Shown here piece by piece: positions 1 to 6,227 of a stretch of 9,004 nucleotides of DNA. Every line of letters begins with the position of its first letter. The stretch's first letter is position 1. The stretch comes from Desulfovibrio sp. GTDB taxonomy: Bacteria > Desulfobacterota > Desulfovibrionia > Desulfovibrionales > Desulfovibrionaceae. Both the position numbers and the translations under genes were made by a program. Location: NCBI GenBank assembly GCA_003512875.1, contig DONZ01000021.1, positions 1-9,004 of the forward strand, written 5' to 3'. The notes below the pieces were generated by a model, which did not search any database, was not told the origin of the DNA, and worked only from the letters and a program-made list of their open reading frames with translations.

Positions 1-242
1 AAAGCTCTTTATTTTATTCCATCTCGCTCTTCAATTGTCAATGACCCGTCCCAACCGACTCCCGCCGCCGGAACCATTCCTTGGCCAACCTGCATGGTAT
101 CGGCCCGCACAACCCCGAAAAACTCAAAAACAAAAGTCCGTATCCCTAAACCGCTTCCACGGTTCGCAAAACCCGGAATTTCTCCGTTCCCTGCCGGACC
201 GGCAAAGAACCGTTCTGAAATTTCTCTCAGTCGCGAAGTGCG

Positions 243-271
243 TTTATGCACTATTTCATTCCCGCTGTCAA
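243..271 (-). promoter_or_regulatory. Possible minus-strand sigma-70 promoter
   Basis: On the minus strand there is a perfect TTGACA (266-271), then 17 bases, then CATAAA (243-248), which matches four of the six -10 positions. It would transcribe leftwards through the GC-richer block at 40-240. Two more minus-strand TTGACA hexamers lie at 435-440 and 36-41 with weaker -10 partners (GATAAA, AATAAA). In AT-rich DNA such matches arise by chance, so this is a weak call. Confidence 0.25.
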
Positions 272-332
272 GAACTTTTTTTCAAAATTTTTAATATTTT
301 TTCAAAATGCCCTTTATTCCTTGAAATCCCTC

Positions 333-389
333 AAAAAAAACTTCTCGGAAAAAGCTCCTAGAAAAAGCTTCCTATAAAAAAACTCTCTA
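333..389. repeat. Degenerate tandem A-tract repeat, 13-15 base period
   Basis: Four head-to-tail units each consist of a run of five to eight A followed by a short pyrimidine-rich block resembling GCTTCCTA. The boundaries are roughly 333-347, 348-360, 361-374 and 375-389. The two middle units are nearly identical (GAAAAAGCTCCTA and GAAAAAGCTTCCTA). The units are too short and too diverged for a CRISPR array. They may be slippage-derived or an intrinsically curved stretch. Confidence 0.4.
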
Positions 390-662
390 AAAACCCCAAA
401 CAGGAAACTCCTTTATCCCCCTTAATTGCAAACTTGTCAACTTAATTTTAAATTTTTTACAGTTATTGTTTTATAAGTAATTAATACGGCACATTATCCT
501 CCTCACTCTCGCTTTCCTTTCTACCAGCTTTATCAGTTTATCTATATATACACCCATTTTCATTTTGTCAAAAAAAGTCAATTTATCTTTAAAATTTAAT
601 ACGTTACATGATATTTTTTTCATTTAACTATTTAATTTTATTAACAATTTTTATATTTTAAC

Positions 663-692
663 TTGACAGAATATCTGTTTTGCAAAGATAAT
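663..692 (+). promoter_or_regulatory. Sigma-70 promoter for the HTH gene
   Basis: A perfect TTGACA (-35, 663-668) is followed after 18 bases by GATAAT (-10, 687-692), which matches five of six consensus positions. Initiation would fall near 699, giving a leader of about 25 bases that contains the ribosome-binding site TTAGGAG at 712-718. Position and strength point to the gene starting at 725. Confidence 0.65.
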
Positions 693-724
693 ATCTTATT
701 CTTTATTTAATGTTAGGAGTTTTC

Positions 725-1150
725 ATGAAAAAAACTGCACAGACATCAACTTCAAAATCAACAAAACATATTCATAAAGAAAAGAAACATAAACAAACCG
801 ATAGTTCCTCTTTCCGGCAGTCCTCTTTTTTTGCATTTCCTTATACCGACTCCCAAAATGAAACCCTTTACATACAAAATGAATTGCAGGCAGATGATAA
901 TTTTATCCACAGTCCCATATACACCTTTCAAAAAACACATAAACCCTTAACATGGTGCTATTCAATTACGCCTGTGCATTTGCGAAACCTGGATATCATC
1001 TGTAAAATTTTCGGGCGCAGCCGTTACACCGTCAAACAGTGGGCAAAAGAAGGCGCACCGATCGTCTATGACGGAGTGAGTTATATTTCAGAATATAACG
1101 CTCTTTTTTCCTGGCTCCTCAATTATTATAAAGACACTATGCTGCAATAA
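725..1150 (+). CDS. Nu1/MerR-like helix-turn-helix protein, 141 aa
   Basis: A small probable DNA-binding protein of unknown target. Residues 86-110 form a helix-turn-helix (LRNLDIICKIFGRSRYTVKQ, then WAKEGAP). A short wing (111-120, YDGVSY) and a final helix (121-137) follow. This is the layout of winged MerR, excisionase and phage terminase Nu1-type domains, in which the Trp and the Gly-Ala-Pro turn follow the recognition helix. Residues 1-80 are Lys/Ser/Thr/His-rich, look disordered and match nothing I know. The ATG at 725 is chosen because AGGAG (714-718) lies 6 bases upstream; the in-frame ATG at 710 has no such site. The gene has its own promoter and stands alone. It could be a transcriptional regulator or a domesticated phage protein; the HTH fold is likely, the role is inference. 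Confidence 0.7.
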   Translation: MKKTAQTSTSKSTKHIHKEKKHKQTDSSSFRQSSFFAFPYTDSQNETLYIQNELQADDNFIHSPIYTFQKTHKPLTWCYSITPVHLRNLDIICKIFGRSRYTVKQWAKEGAPIVYDGVSYISEYNALFSWLLNYYKDTMLQ

Positions 1151-1180
1151 ATGAATTATCACAAAAAACAGACAGCAAAC

Positions 1181-1202
1181 AAAAGCCCCTCAAAAGAGGG
1201 GC
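1181..1202 (-). terminator. Intrinsic terminator downstream of the prolyl isomerase gene
   Basis: A perfect 7-base stem, GCCCCTC (1185-1191) with GAGGGGC (1196-1202), closes an AAAA loop. Read on the minus strand it is followed by TTTTGTTT, so it ends the leftward isomerase transcript. On the plus strand the bases after the stem (GATTGTAT) are not a U-tract, so it would be a weak stop for the HTH gene. Confidence 0.75.
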
Positions 1203-1262
1203 GATTGTATAATCAATTATCCATAAAACAACACATTACAATAAATCAAATAACAGCGTCTA

Positions 1263-1835
1263 TTATTCAGAAACAATTTCCGCTTTTGTAATGACAACGG
1301 CTGCTTTAGGAACATCATCAAAATATCCGCGGCTGCCGGTTTCAACTTTTGCAATGGCATCGACAACATCCTGCCCTTTTACCACTTTTCCGAAAACAGT
1401 GTATCCCCAACCGGAAAGGGTAGGAGCTCTGAAATTCAGAAAATCATTATCTTTTACATTGATAAAGAATTGTCCTGTTGCGGAATGGGGGTCTTGAGTA
1501 CGAGCCATGGCAATAGTGTATTTATCATTTGCAAGCCCGTTATCAGCCTCATTTTGAATGGGCTGGCGGGTTTCTTTTTGGTTCATATCGGCATCAAAGC
1601 CGCCGCCTTGAATCATAAAGCCGTCAATAACACGGTGGAAAATAAGTCCGTCGTAAAAACCGTCTTTAACATATTGTTCAAAGTTTGCGGAAGTAATCGG
1701 AGCTTTTTCCGGATTGAGTTCAAGAACAATATCACCCATGGTTGTTGTAAGTTTAATCACTGGTTTTCCTCCTGCCTGCGCTTCTCCCGCCGTAAAAAGC
1801 ATAAAAGCCAAGCATAATGAAATTAGTATACGCAT
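1263..1835 (-). CDS. Exported cyclophilin-type peptidyl-prolyl cis-trans isomerase
   Basis: Catalyses cis-trans isomerisation of peptidyl-proline bonds, probably on proteins folding in the periplasm. The N-terminus is a signal peptide: MRIL, a hydrophobic core, then AQA at 19-21 as a signal peptidase I site. The rest is a single cyclophilin domain. Visible family motifs are [13 protein letters not shown] (66-78, with the catalytic Arg at 68), GQFFINV (121-127) and the Trp in [10 protein letters not shown] (142-151). At 190 residues it matches the length of E. coli PpiA. An ATG 6 bases upstream (1841) would add Met-Thr, but GGAG lies only 1 base from it and 7 bases from the ATG at 1835, so 1835 is preferred. 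It has its own promoter and terminator next to the chaperone operon. A lipoprotein is less likely because the residues before Cys8 do not form a lipobox. Confidence 0.93.
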   Translation of the reverse strand: MRILISLCLAFMLFTAGEAQAGGKPVIKLTTTMGDIVLELNPEKAPITSANFEQYVKDGFYDGLIFHRVIDGFMIQGGGFDADMNQKETRQPIQNEADNGLANDKYTIAMARTQDPHSATGQFFINVKDNDFLNFRAPTLSGWGYTVFGKVVKGQDVVDAIAKVETGSRGYFDDVPKAAVVITKAEIVSE

Positions 1836-1862
1836 GGTCATTCTCCAAGCAATATTTTTATC

Positions 1863-1890
1863 AGTATACGTTAAATTTAAAACATTGCAA
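1863..1890 (-). promoter_or_regulatory. Sigma-70 promoter for the prolyl isomerase gene
   Basis: On the minus strand TTGCAA (1885-1890, four of six matches) is followed after 16 bases by TATACT (1863-1868, five of six). Initiation near 1856 gives a leader of about 20 bases carrying GGAG at 1843-1846. The -35 element abuts the T-rich tail of the clpB terminator, so the isomerase is started afresh rather than by read-through. Confidence 0.55.
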
Positions 1891-1893
1891 AGA

Positions 1894-1917
1894 AAAAAGG
1901 TGGTCTCCCACCTTTTT
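1894..1917 (-). terminator. Intrinsic terminator of the chaperone operon
   Basis: GGTGG (1899-1903) pairs with CCACC (1908-1912) around a 4-base loop. The stem is extended by five A-T pairs (1894-1898 with 1913-1917). On the minus strand it is followed by TTTTTTCTTT. It begins directly after the clpB stop codon at 1919-1921. Confidence 0.8.
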
Positions 1918-1918
1918 C

Positions 1919-4540
1919 TTATTTTACAATTTCAAAAGACAGAGGTTCAAACTCATCCTCAACTTTTTTGACAACGACTTTGCATCCGTCAGGAATTTGC
2001 CCGCCGATAATACCGCGTGCAAGACAGGTTTCCAGTTCATTTTGCAAATACCGTTTGAGCGGACGTGCTCCATAAGCCGGGTCATAGGCTTCATGAGCGA
2101 TAAAGCGCTTTGCCTCATCAGAAAGTTCCAATTCAATTTTGCGTTCCGCAAGACGCTTACGCAAGCGTCCAAGTAACACGTCAACAATTTTAACAACCTG
2201 ATTTTCAAGCAAAGGAGAGAATAAAACAGTTTCATCCACACGGTTCAAAAATTCCGGACGGAAGAATTGCTTAAGCTGCGCCATGACGGAATCTTTCAGT
2301 CCTTCTTTGAAAGAACCGTCTTGATTTATACCCTCTAAAATCATGTTTGAACCGATGTTGGACGTCATGATGACGATGGTATTCCTAAAATCAACCGTTC
2401 TTCCTTGGCTGTCGGTAAGCCTGCCGTCATCAAGCAATTGCAGCATCGTATTGAACACGTCAGGATGAGCCTTTTCTATTTCGTCGAGCAAGACGACGGA
2501 ATAAGGCTTACGGCGCACAGCTTCCGTCAATTGTCCTCCCTCATCATACCCGATATATCCCGGAGGCGCACCGATAAGGCGTGATACCGAATGTTTTTCC
2601 ATATATTCGCTCATATCAAGGCGCACCATATTATCTTCCGTATCAAACAGCGCCTCTGCAAGGGCTTTGCAAAGCTCTGTCTTACCCACGCCGGTGGGTC
2701 CCAAGAAGATGAAGGAAGCCAAAGGACGCATAGGGTCGGAAAGCCCCGCTCTCGCCCGAAGAACAGCATCCGCCACAAGCCGTACCGCAATGTCTTGTCC
2801 GACAACGCGTTTATGCAGCACGTCCGGCAAAGCAAGAAGTTTCTCCCGTTCTGACTGCAAAAGGCGTGTTACGGGAATACCTGTCCATTTCGCCACAATG
2901 GCAGCCACATCGTCAGGATGAACTTCTTCCTTCAATAAACGGGGTTCGGCTGCTTGTTCCGTATTGCCATGCTTTTCAAGCTCTTCAAGGCGTTTTTGCA
3001 AATCAAGCAAAGTGGAATATTTCAATTCCGCGGCTTTTGCCAAATCATAATTGCGTTCAGCTTCAGAAATTGAAAGCTTTACCTTGTCGATTTCCTCTTT
3101 TATTTTACGTACCGTGTCAATGGAGCCTTTTTCCTGTTCCCATTGCTCACGGAGCAAAGTTTGTTTCGCCTTGAGTTCGGAAAGTTCTCCCTCAAGCCTT
3201 TGCAAACGCTGCATAGAAGCGGAATCGGTTTCGCGGCGCAAGGCTTCTTTTTCAATTTCAAGCTGCATTACCTTGCGGTTGGCTTCGTCAAGTTCCGTCG
3301 GCAGGCTGTCAATTTCCGTACGGATCATTGCCGCGGCTTCATCAATGATATCAATGGCTTTGTCAGGCAGCTGACGATCAGGGATATAGCGGATACTGAG
3401 CGTTACCGCCTCGACAATCGCGGAATCGCTGATACGGACGCCGTGATGCAATTCAAACTTGTCTTTTAACCCGCGCAAAATGGAAATAGCGTCTTCCTGA
3501 CTCGGCTCATCAACCATGACAGGTTGGAAGCGGCGTTCAAGCGCGGGATCTTTCTCGATATATTTACGGTATTCATCGATAGTTGTCGCCCCGATACAAT
3601 GCAGTTCGCCGCGGGCGAGCATGGGTTTGAGCAAATTGCCCGCATCCATTGAACCTTCTGTTTTGCCCGCACCGACAATGGTATGCAGTTCATCAATGAA
3701 GAGAATGATTTGCCCGTCGGATTTTTCAACTTCAGACAAAACGGCTTTCAACCGTTCTTCAAACTCTCCGCGGTATTTTGCACCGGCAATGAGCGCCCCC
3801 ATATCAAGAGCGATCAAGCGTTTATTTTTCAAGCCTTCCGGCACGTCACCCTTGACAATGCGATGAGCAAGCCCTTCAACGATAGCCGTTTTGCCTACCC
3901 CCGCTTCCCCGATCAAAACAGGATTGTTTTTGGTACGGCGGGAAAGGATGCGGATAGCGCGGCGGATTTCCTGATCACGCCCGATGACAGGGTCAAGTTT
4001 TCCCTTGCCTGCCGCTTCAACCAAATCCCGTCCGTACTTTGAAAGAGCCTCGAACGTATCTTCAGGATTAGGGCTTGTTATTCTGTGAGGTCCGCGCAAT
4101 TCTTCCGCAGCTTTCATGAAAGATTTTTGTTCAATGCCGTATTTTCTGAAAACATCGCCGAGCAAACCGCTGGGGTTCGGACCGATGAGTTCATAAAAAA
4201 CATGTTCGACACTGATATATTCATCCTGCATTTTTTTTGCCAGCATTTCAGCTTGCGCAAGAGCTTTGTTGACACGGGTTGTGACATGTATGCTTTGCGT
4301 ATCGCTGCCGGGACCGCTCACACCGGGCTTTTTGGCGAGCAGCTGTTCAATATCCTGTTTGAACTGCAAAATGTTTACGCCCATTCTCTGCAAAATGGAC
4401 GGAATAAGTCCTTTTTCCTGTTCCAAAAACGCATAAATCAAATGCTCGGCATCAATTTCCTGATGTTCTCTGGCAAAAGCTATGCTTTGCGCTTGTGAAA
4501 AAGCTTCTTGAGCTTTTTGTGTCAATCTATTGATATCCAT
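1919..4540 (-). CDS. ClpB, ATP-dependent protein disaggregase
   Basis: A cytoplasmic hexameric AAA+ machine that, with DnaK/DnaJ, threads proteins out of aggregates after heat stress. The 873 residues carry the full ClpB layout. The Clp N-terminal repeat domain is at about 1-145. The first ATPase has Walker A GEAGVGKT (211-218), Walker B IILFIDE (278-284) and pore loop KYRG (255-258). The coiled-coil middle domain, which docks DnaK and separates ClpB from ClpA/ClpC, spans about 408-528. The second ATPase has Walker A GPTGVGKT (614-621), pore loop GYIGYDEGG (661-669), Walker B VVLLDE (682-687) and the sensor-2 motif GARPLKR near the C-terminus. All nucleotide-binding residues are present and nothing is broken. 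AGAGG lies 9 bases before the ATG. It is the third gene of the operon, 24 bases after the CbpM-like gene. Confidence 0.98.
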   Translation of the reverse strand: MDINRLTQKAQEAFSQAQSIAFAREHQEIDAEHLIYAFLEQEKGLIPSILQRMGVNILQFKQDIEQLLAKKPGVSGPGSDTQSIHVTTRVNKALAQAEMLAKKMQDEYISVEHVFYELIGPNPSGLLGDVFRKYGIEQKSFMKAAEELRGPHRITSPNPEDTFEALSKYGRDLVEAAGKGKLDPVIGRDQEIRRAIRILSRRTKNNPVLIGEAGVGKTAIVEGLAHRIVKGDVPEGLKNKRLIALDMGALIAGAKYRGEFEERLKAVLSEVEKSDGQIILFIDELHTIVGAGKTEGSMDAGNLLKPMLARGELHCIGATTIDEYRKYIEKDPALERRFQPVMVDEPSQEDAISILRGLKDKFELHHGVRISDSAIVEAVTLSIRYIPDRQLPDKAIDIIDEAAAMIRTEIDSLPTELDEANRKVMQLEIEKEALRRETDSASMQRLQRLEGELSELKAKQTLLREQWEQEKGSIDTVRKIKEEIDKVKLSISEAERNYDLAKAAELKYSTLLDLQKRLEELEKHGNTEQAAEPRLLKEEVHPDDVAAIVAKWTGIPVTRLLQSEREKLLALPDVLHKRVVGQDIAVRLVADAVLRARAGLSDPMRPLASFIFLGPTGVGKTELCKALAEALFDTEDNMVRLDMSEYMEKHSVSRLIGAPPGYIGYDEGGQLTEAVRRKPYSVVLLDEIEKAHPDVFNTMLQLLDDGRLTDSQGRTVDFRNTIVIMTSNIGSNMILEGINQDGSFKEGLKDSVMAQLKQFFRPEFLNRVDETVLFSPLLENQVVKIVDVLLGRLRKRLAERKIELELSDEAKRFIAHEAYDPAYGARPLKRYLQNELETCLARGIIGGQIPDGCKVVVKKVEDEFEPLSFEIVK

Positions 4541-4564
4541 AATATTTTTCCTCTTATTCTCTTA

Positions 4565-4843
4565 TTATTCCAATGCGTTGCGCAGCTGCGCCAATTGATT
4601 TTCCAAATCATCGATTTTTTCCAGCAAATCCACGATCATCGCTCCCGCATGACAAGGCAGTTCAAAATCCCTGCAAAGCCTGTCCGCTTTGCGGACTTTG
4701 AAAATATCATTGGAGCTCAATAAGAATTTATCTGCTTCTATTGGCTGCAACCACCCAATATCAATATATTCCCTGCATTTTTCCTCTTCAATTTCCGCTT
4801 CCTGAATAAATTCCATGAATGAAAGAAAAGTAGAATTTTCCAT
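4565..4843 (-). CDS. CbpM-like chaperone modulator (MerR_2 type)
   Basis: A 92-residue protein with the plan of E. coli CbpM, which binds the J-domain of CbpA and blocks its stimulation of DnaK. Residues 9-60 resemble a MerR-type winged HTH (FMEFIQEAEIEEEKCREY, then DIGWLQP, and a later FKVRKADRLCRDFEL helix). Residues 66-92 form an amphipathic, coiled-coil-like helix (IVDLLEKIDDLENQLAQLRN). The family is divergent, so the assignment rests on size, fold pattern and position directly between a CbpA-type gene and clpB. The ATG at 4843 is 14 bases after the upstream stop, with GGAAGG (4852-4857) between them, so translation is probably coupled. Residues for direct DNA binding are not evident. 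A small regulator of the operon itself is the alternative. Confidence 0.8.
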   Translation of the reverse strand: MENSTFLSFMEFIQEAEIEEEKCREYIDIGWLQPIEADKFLLSSNDIFKVRKADRLCRDFELPCHAGAMIVDLLEKIDDLENQLAQLRNALE

Positions 4844-4857
4844 TTTAATTTCCTTCC

Positions 4858-5781
4858 TTATTCACCTTGGGCAGTCAAACCCGCAAGTTCCTTCCATAAG
4901 GATTTTTCTTTTTCACCCATTGTTTCAAGGCTCGGGGTGTCAATATCGATGACAACATATTCATCTCCTTTCGCTCCTATGCCTTTTCCTTTTAAACGGA
5001 GTTTTTTGCCGCTCTTGATTCCAGCCGGAATATTGAGCTCAACTTCGCCCTCAAGGGTGGGAACACGAAGTTTCGTACCAAAGACTGCTTCCGCAGGCTT
5101 GATAAACATTTGGCAGCTGATGTCAAAGCCGTCACTTTTGAATTTCGGGTGCGGGGCATACTGAACGGTCAAATACAAATCGCCATTGGGCGTGCCCGCC
5201 CTGCCTTGTCCCGCCAAGCGGAGTTTCGCTCCGTTTTTTATTCCCGCGGGGATGTTGACATTCAGCGATTTCGTTTCACCGCCTTGCTGATTCAGTGTAA
5301 AATGCTTCGCTCCGCCTTTATGGGCTTCCTCCAAACTGATTTGCACGGTTGCTTCCACATCATGTCCTTTACGCTGACGTTGGTAACCGCCAAAGCCGCC
5401 GTTATTGAAAGCGCCGCCGCCAAAGCCGCCGTGCTGACCGAAAAGCATTTCAAAGAAATCGCTGAAATCTCCGCCGCCAAAACCGCCTTGTCCGCCCTGA
5501 AAATTAAATTGGAAATTTTCAAAGCCTGGAGCGCCTTGGAAGTTTTGCCCGTCTTTCCAGTTCGGTCCGAGTTGGTCGTACAATTTCCGTTTTTGAGGGT
5601 CTTTCAAAACTTCGTGGGCTTCGTTGACTTCTTTGAATTTTTCTTCAGCCTTGCTGTCGCCTTGATTCAAATCCGGATGATATTTACGTGCAAGCTTTTT
5701 ATATGATTTATCAATTTCTTCCGTCGTCGCAGTTCTTTCAACTTCCAAAATCTTGTAATAATCTTTATATGAAACTGACAT
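4858..5781 (-). CDS. CbpA-type DnaJ co-chaperone (no zinc finger)
   Basis: A class II Hsp40 that delivers unfolded proteins to DnaK and stimulates its ATPase through the J-domain. In order: J-domain (6-71) with the essential HPD at 35-37, a Gly/Phe-rich linker (about 78-132), then two beta-sandwich client-binding domains. The linked motifs LRLAGQGRAG and LRLKGKGIG each mark one of the repeated halves. The CxxCxGxG zinc repeats of classical DnaJ are absent. Length is 307 residues, close to the 306 of E. coli CbpA. GAGGG lies 5 bases before the ATG. It is the first gene of the operon, followed by the CbpM-like gene and clpB, so client delivery, its modulator and the disaggregase are co-expressed. 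No CIRCE element or clear heat-shock sigma-32 promoter is visible upstream. Confidence 0.93.
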   Translation of the reverse strand: MSVSYKDYYKILEVERTATTEEIDKSYKKLARKYHPDLNQGDSKAEEKFKEVNEAHEVLKDPQKRKLYDQLGPNWKDGQNFQGAPGFENFQFNFQGGQGGFGGGDFSDFFEMLFGQHGGFGGGAFNNGGFGGYQRQRKGHDVEATVQISLEEAHKGGAKHFTLNQQGGETKSLNVNIPAGIKNGAKLRLAGQGRAGTPNGDLYLTVQYAPHPKFKSDGFDISCQMFIKPAEAVFGTKLRVPTLEGEVELNIPAGIKSGKKLRLKGKGIGAKGDEYVVIDIDTPSLETMGEKEKSLWKELAGLTAQGE

Positions 5782-5864
5782 ATTTTCCCTCTGTCTGCTT
5801 ATATTATCACTATTAATATTTTTTTACCCTTTTTACATTAAAATAAATAAGAGCTTTTTTACCA

Positions 5865-5882
5865 TTGTCAAGACTTTGACAA
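5865..5882. promoter_or_regulatory. Perfect inverted repeat with back-to-back -35 boxes
   Basis: TTGTCAA (5865-5871), GACT, TTGACAA (5876-5882) form an exact 7-base inverted repeat with a 4-base spacer. Each arm contains a consensus TTGACA: 5876-5881 on the plus strand and 5866-5871 on the minus strand, facing away from each other. The plus-strand copy has TAAATT 17 bases on (5899-5904, four of six). The minus-strand copy has only poor -10 partners towards the DnaJ-like gene. The site lies between the chaperone operon and the beta-grasp/glycosyltransferase pair. It may be an operator, a divergent promoter pair, or both. It is neither CIRCE nor the HspR (HAIR) sequence. Confidence 0.5.
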
Positions 5883-5941
5883 CTAATTTAAAAGACAATA
5901 AATTCAAACAAATAAAAAAATTTTTTAAACGAAAAAATGCT

Positions 5942-5969
5942 TTGCCTTTCTTAAATCTATGAGTATACT
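5942..5969 (+). promoter_or_regulatory. Candidate sigma-70 promoter for the beta-grasp gene
   Basis: TTGCCT (5942-5947, four of six) is followed after 16 bases by TATACT (5964-5969, five of six). Initiation near 5976 leaves a very short leader containing GAGGTG (5983-5988). It would place the in-frame ATG at 5959 upstream of the transcript, which supports the start at 5992. Confidence 0.5.
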
Positions 5970-5991
5970 GTCGGAACGTACCGAGGTGAAT

Positions 5992-6222
5992 ATGGACCAA
6001 AAAGAATGTATAGAGCCGACACTGACAGTTCTGCTCCAGCCAGAAGAAGAAACCCGCATCATTCCGCGCCACAAAGCGAAAAACGTCGCCCGGCTCATTC
6101 AATTCTTAGGCTTGCGTCCGTATACCGCAATGGTTGTGAGGGAAGGCATTCCTTTAACTCCCGATGTTCCCCTTTACCCCAATCAAACCGTCATAGTCCG
6201 TAAAGTAATGTCTTCAGGCTGA
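5992..6222 (+). CDS. ThiS/MoaD-like beta-grasp sulfur-carrier-type protein
   Basis: A 76-residue protein with the pattern of small ubiquitin-like sulfur carriers: beta strand LTVLL (11-15), a turn, helix NVARLIQFLG (31-40), strand AMVVREG (46-52), the typical LTPDVPLYPNQTV stretch (55-67) and a last strand VIVRKV. Such proteins usually end in Gly-Gly, which is adenylated and thiocarboxylated. This one ends Ser-Ser-Gly, so sulfur transfer is uncertain. The ATG at 5992 is chosen because GAGGTG lies 3 bases upstream and a -10 element sits between it and the earlier in-frame ATG at 5959. The glycosyltransferase follows after 5 bases, so they share a transcript. No ThiF/MoeB activating enzyme or sulfurtransferase is in the window. 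Fold likely; partner and pathway unknown. Confidence 0.75.
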   Translation: MDQKECIEPTLTVLLQPEEETRIIPRHKAKNVARLIQFLGLRPYTAMVVREGIPLTPDVPLYPNQTVIVRKVMSSG

Positions 6223-6227
6223 AAACT

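Larger units (their letters stand above)
1..709. other. Long intergenic region without a convincing gene
   Basis: No open frame here has both a ribosome-binding site and a recognisable product. About positions 40-240 are clearly richer in G and C than the flanks and contain small hairpins: arms 149-153 with 160-164, and arms 192-196 with 200-204 inside an imperfect outer stem 184-189 with 207-212. From about 250 to 709 the DNA is very AT-rich with many A and T tracts. On the minus strand, 9-251 stays open for 80 codons from a GTG and has a natural-looking residue mix, but it lacks a good ribosome-binding site and I recognise no family. The block may be a decayed gene, a structured RNA or a long control region. 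Confidence 0.6.

Noticed and set aside
35..361. Plus-strand open frame of 108 codons in the left intergenic region
   Set aside because: No ribosome-binding site, Pro/Arg-rich then Phe/Lys-rich translation following local base composition, and overlap with other equally open frames.
333..389. CRISPR array
   Set aside because: Units are 13-15 bases, adjoining and diverged, without spacers and without cas genes nearby.
758..940. Minus-strand open frame opposite the HTH gene
   Set aside because: Lies within a better supported gene that has a promoter and ribosome-binding site; no own signals.
5110..5706. 198-codon plus-strand open frame opposite the DnaJ-like gene
   Set aside because: It is the antisense of a clear DnaJ-family sequence; the Ala-rich run is the mirror of the Gly/Phe linker codons.
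5782..5991. CIRCE, HspR (HAIR) or sigma-32 control of the chaperone operon
   Set aside because: No TTAGCACTC/GAGTGCTAA pair, no CTTGAGT-N7-ACTCAAG and no CCCCAT-type -10 were found; the palindrome present has different arms.
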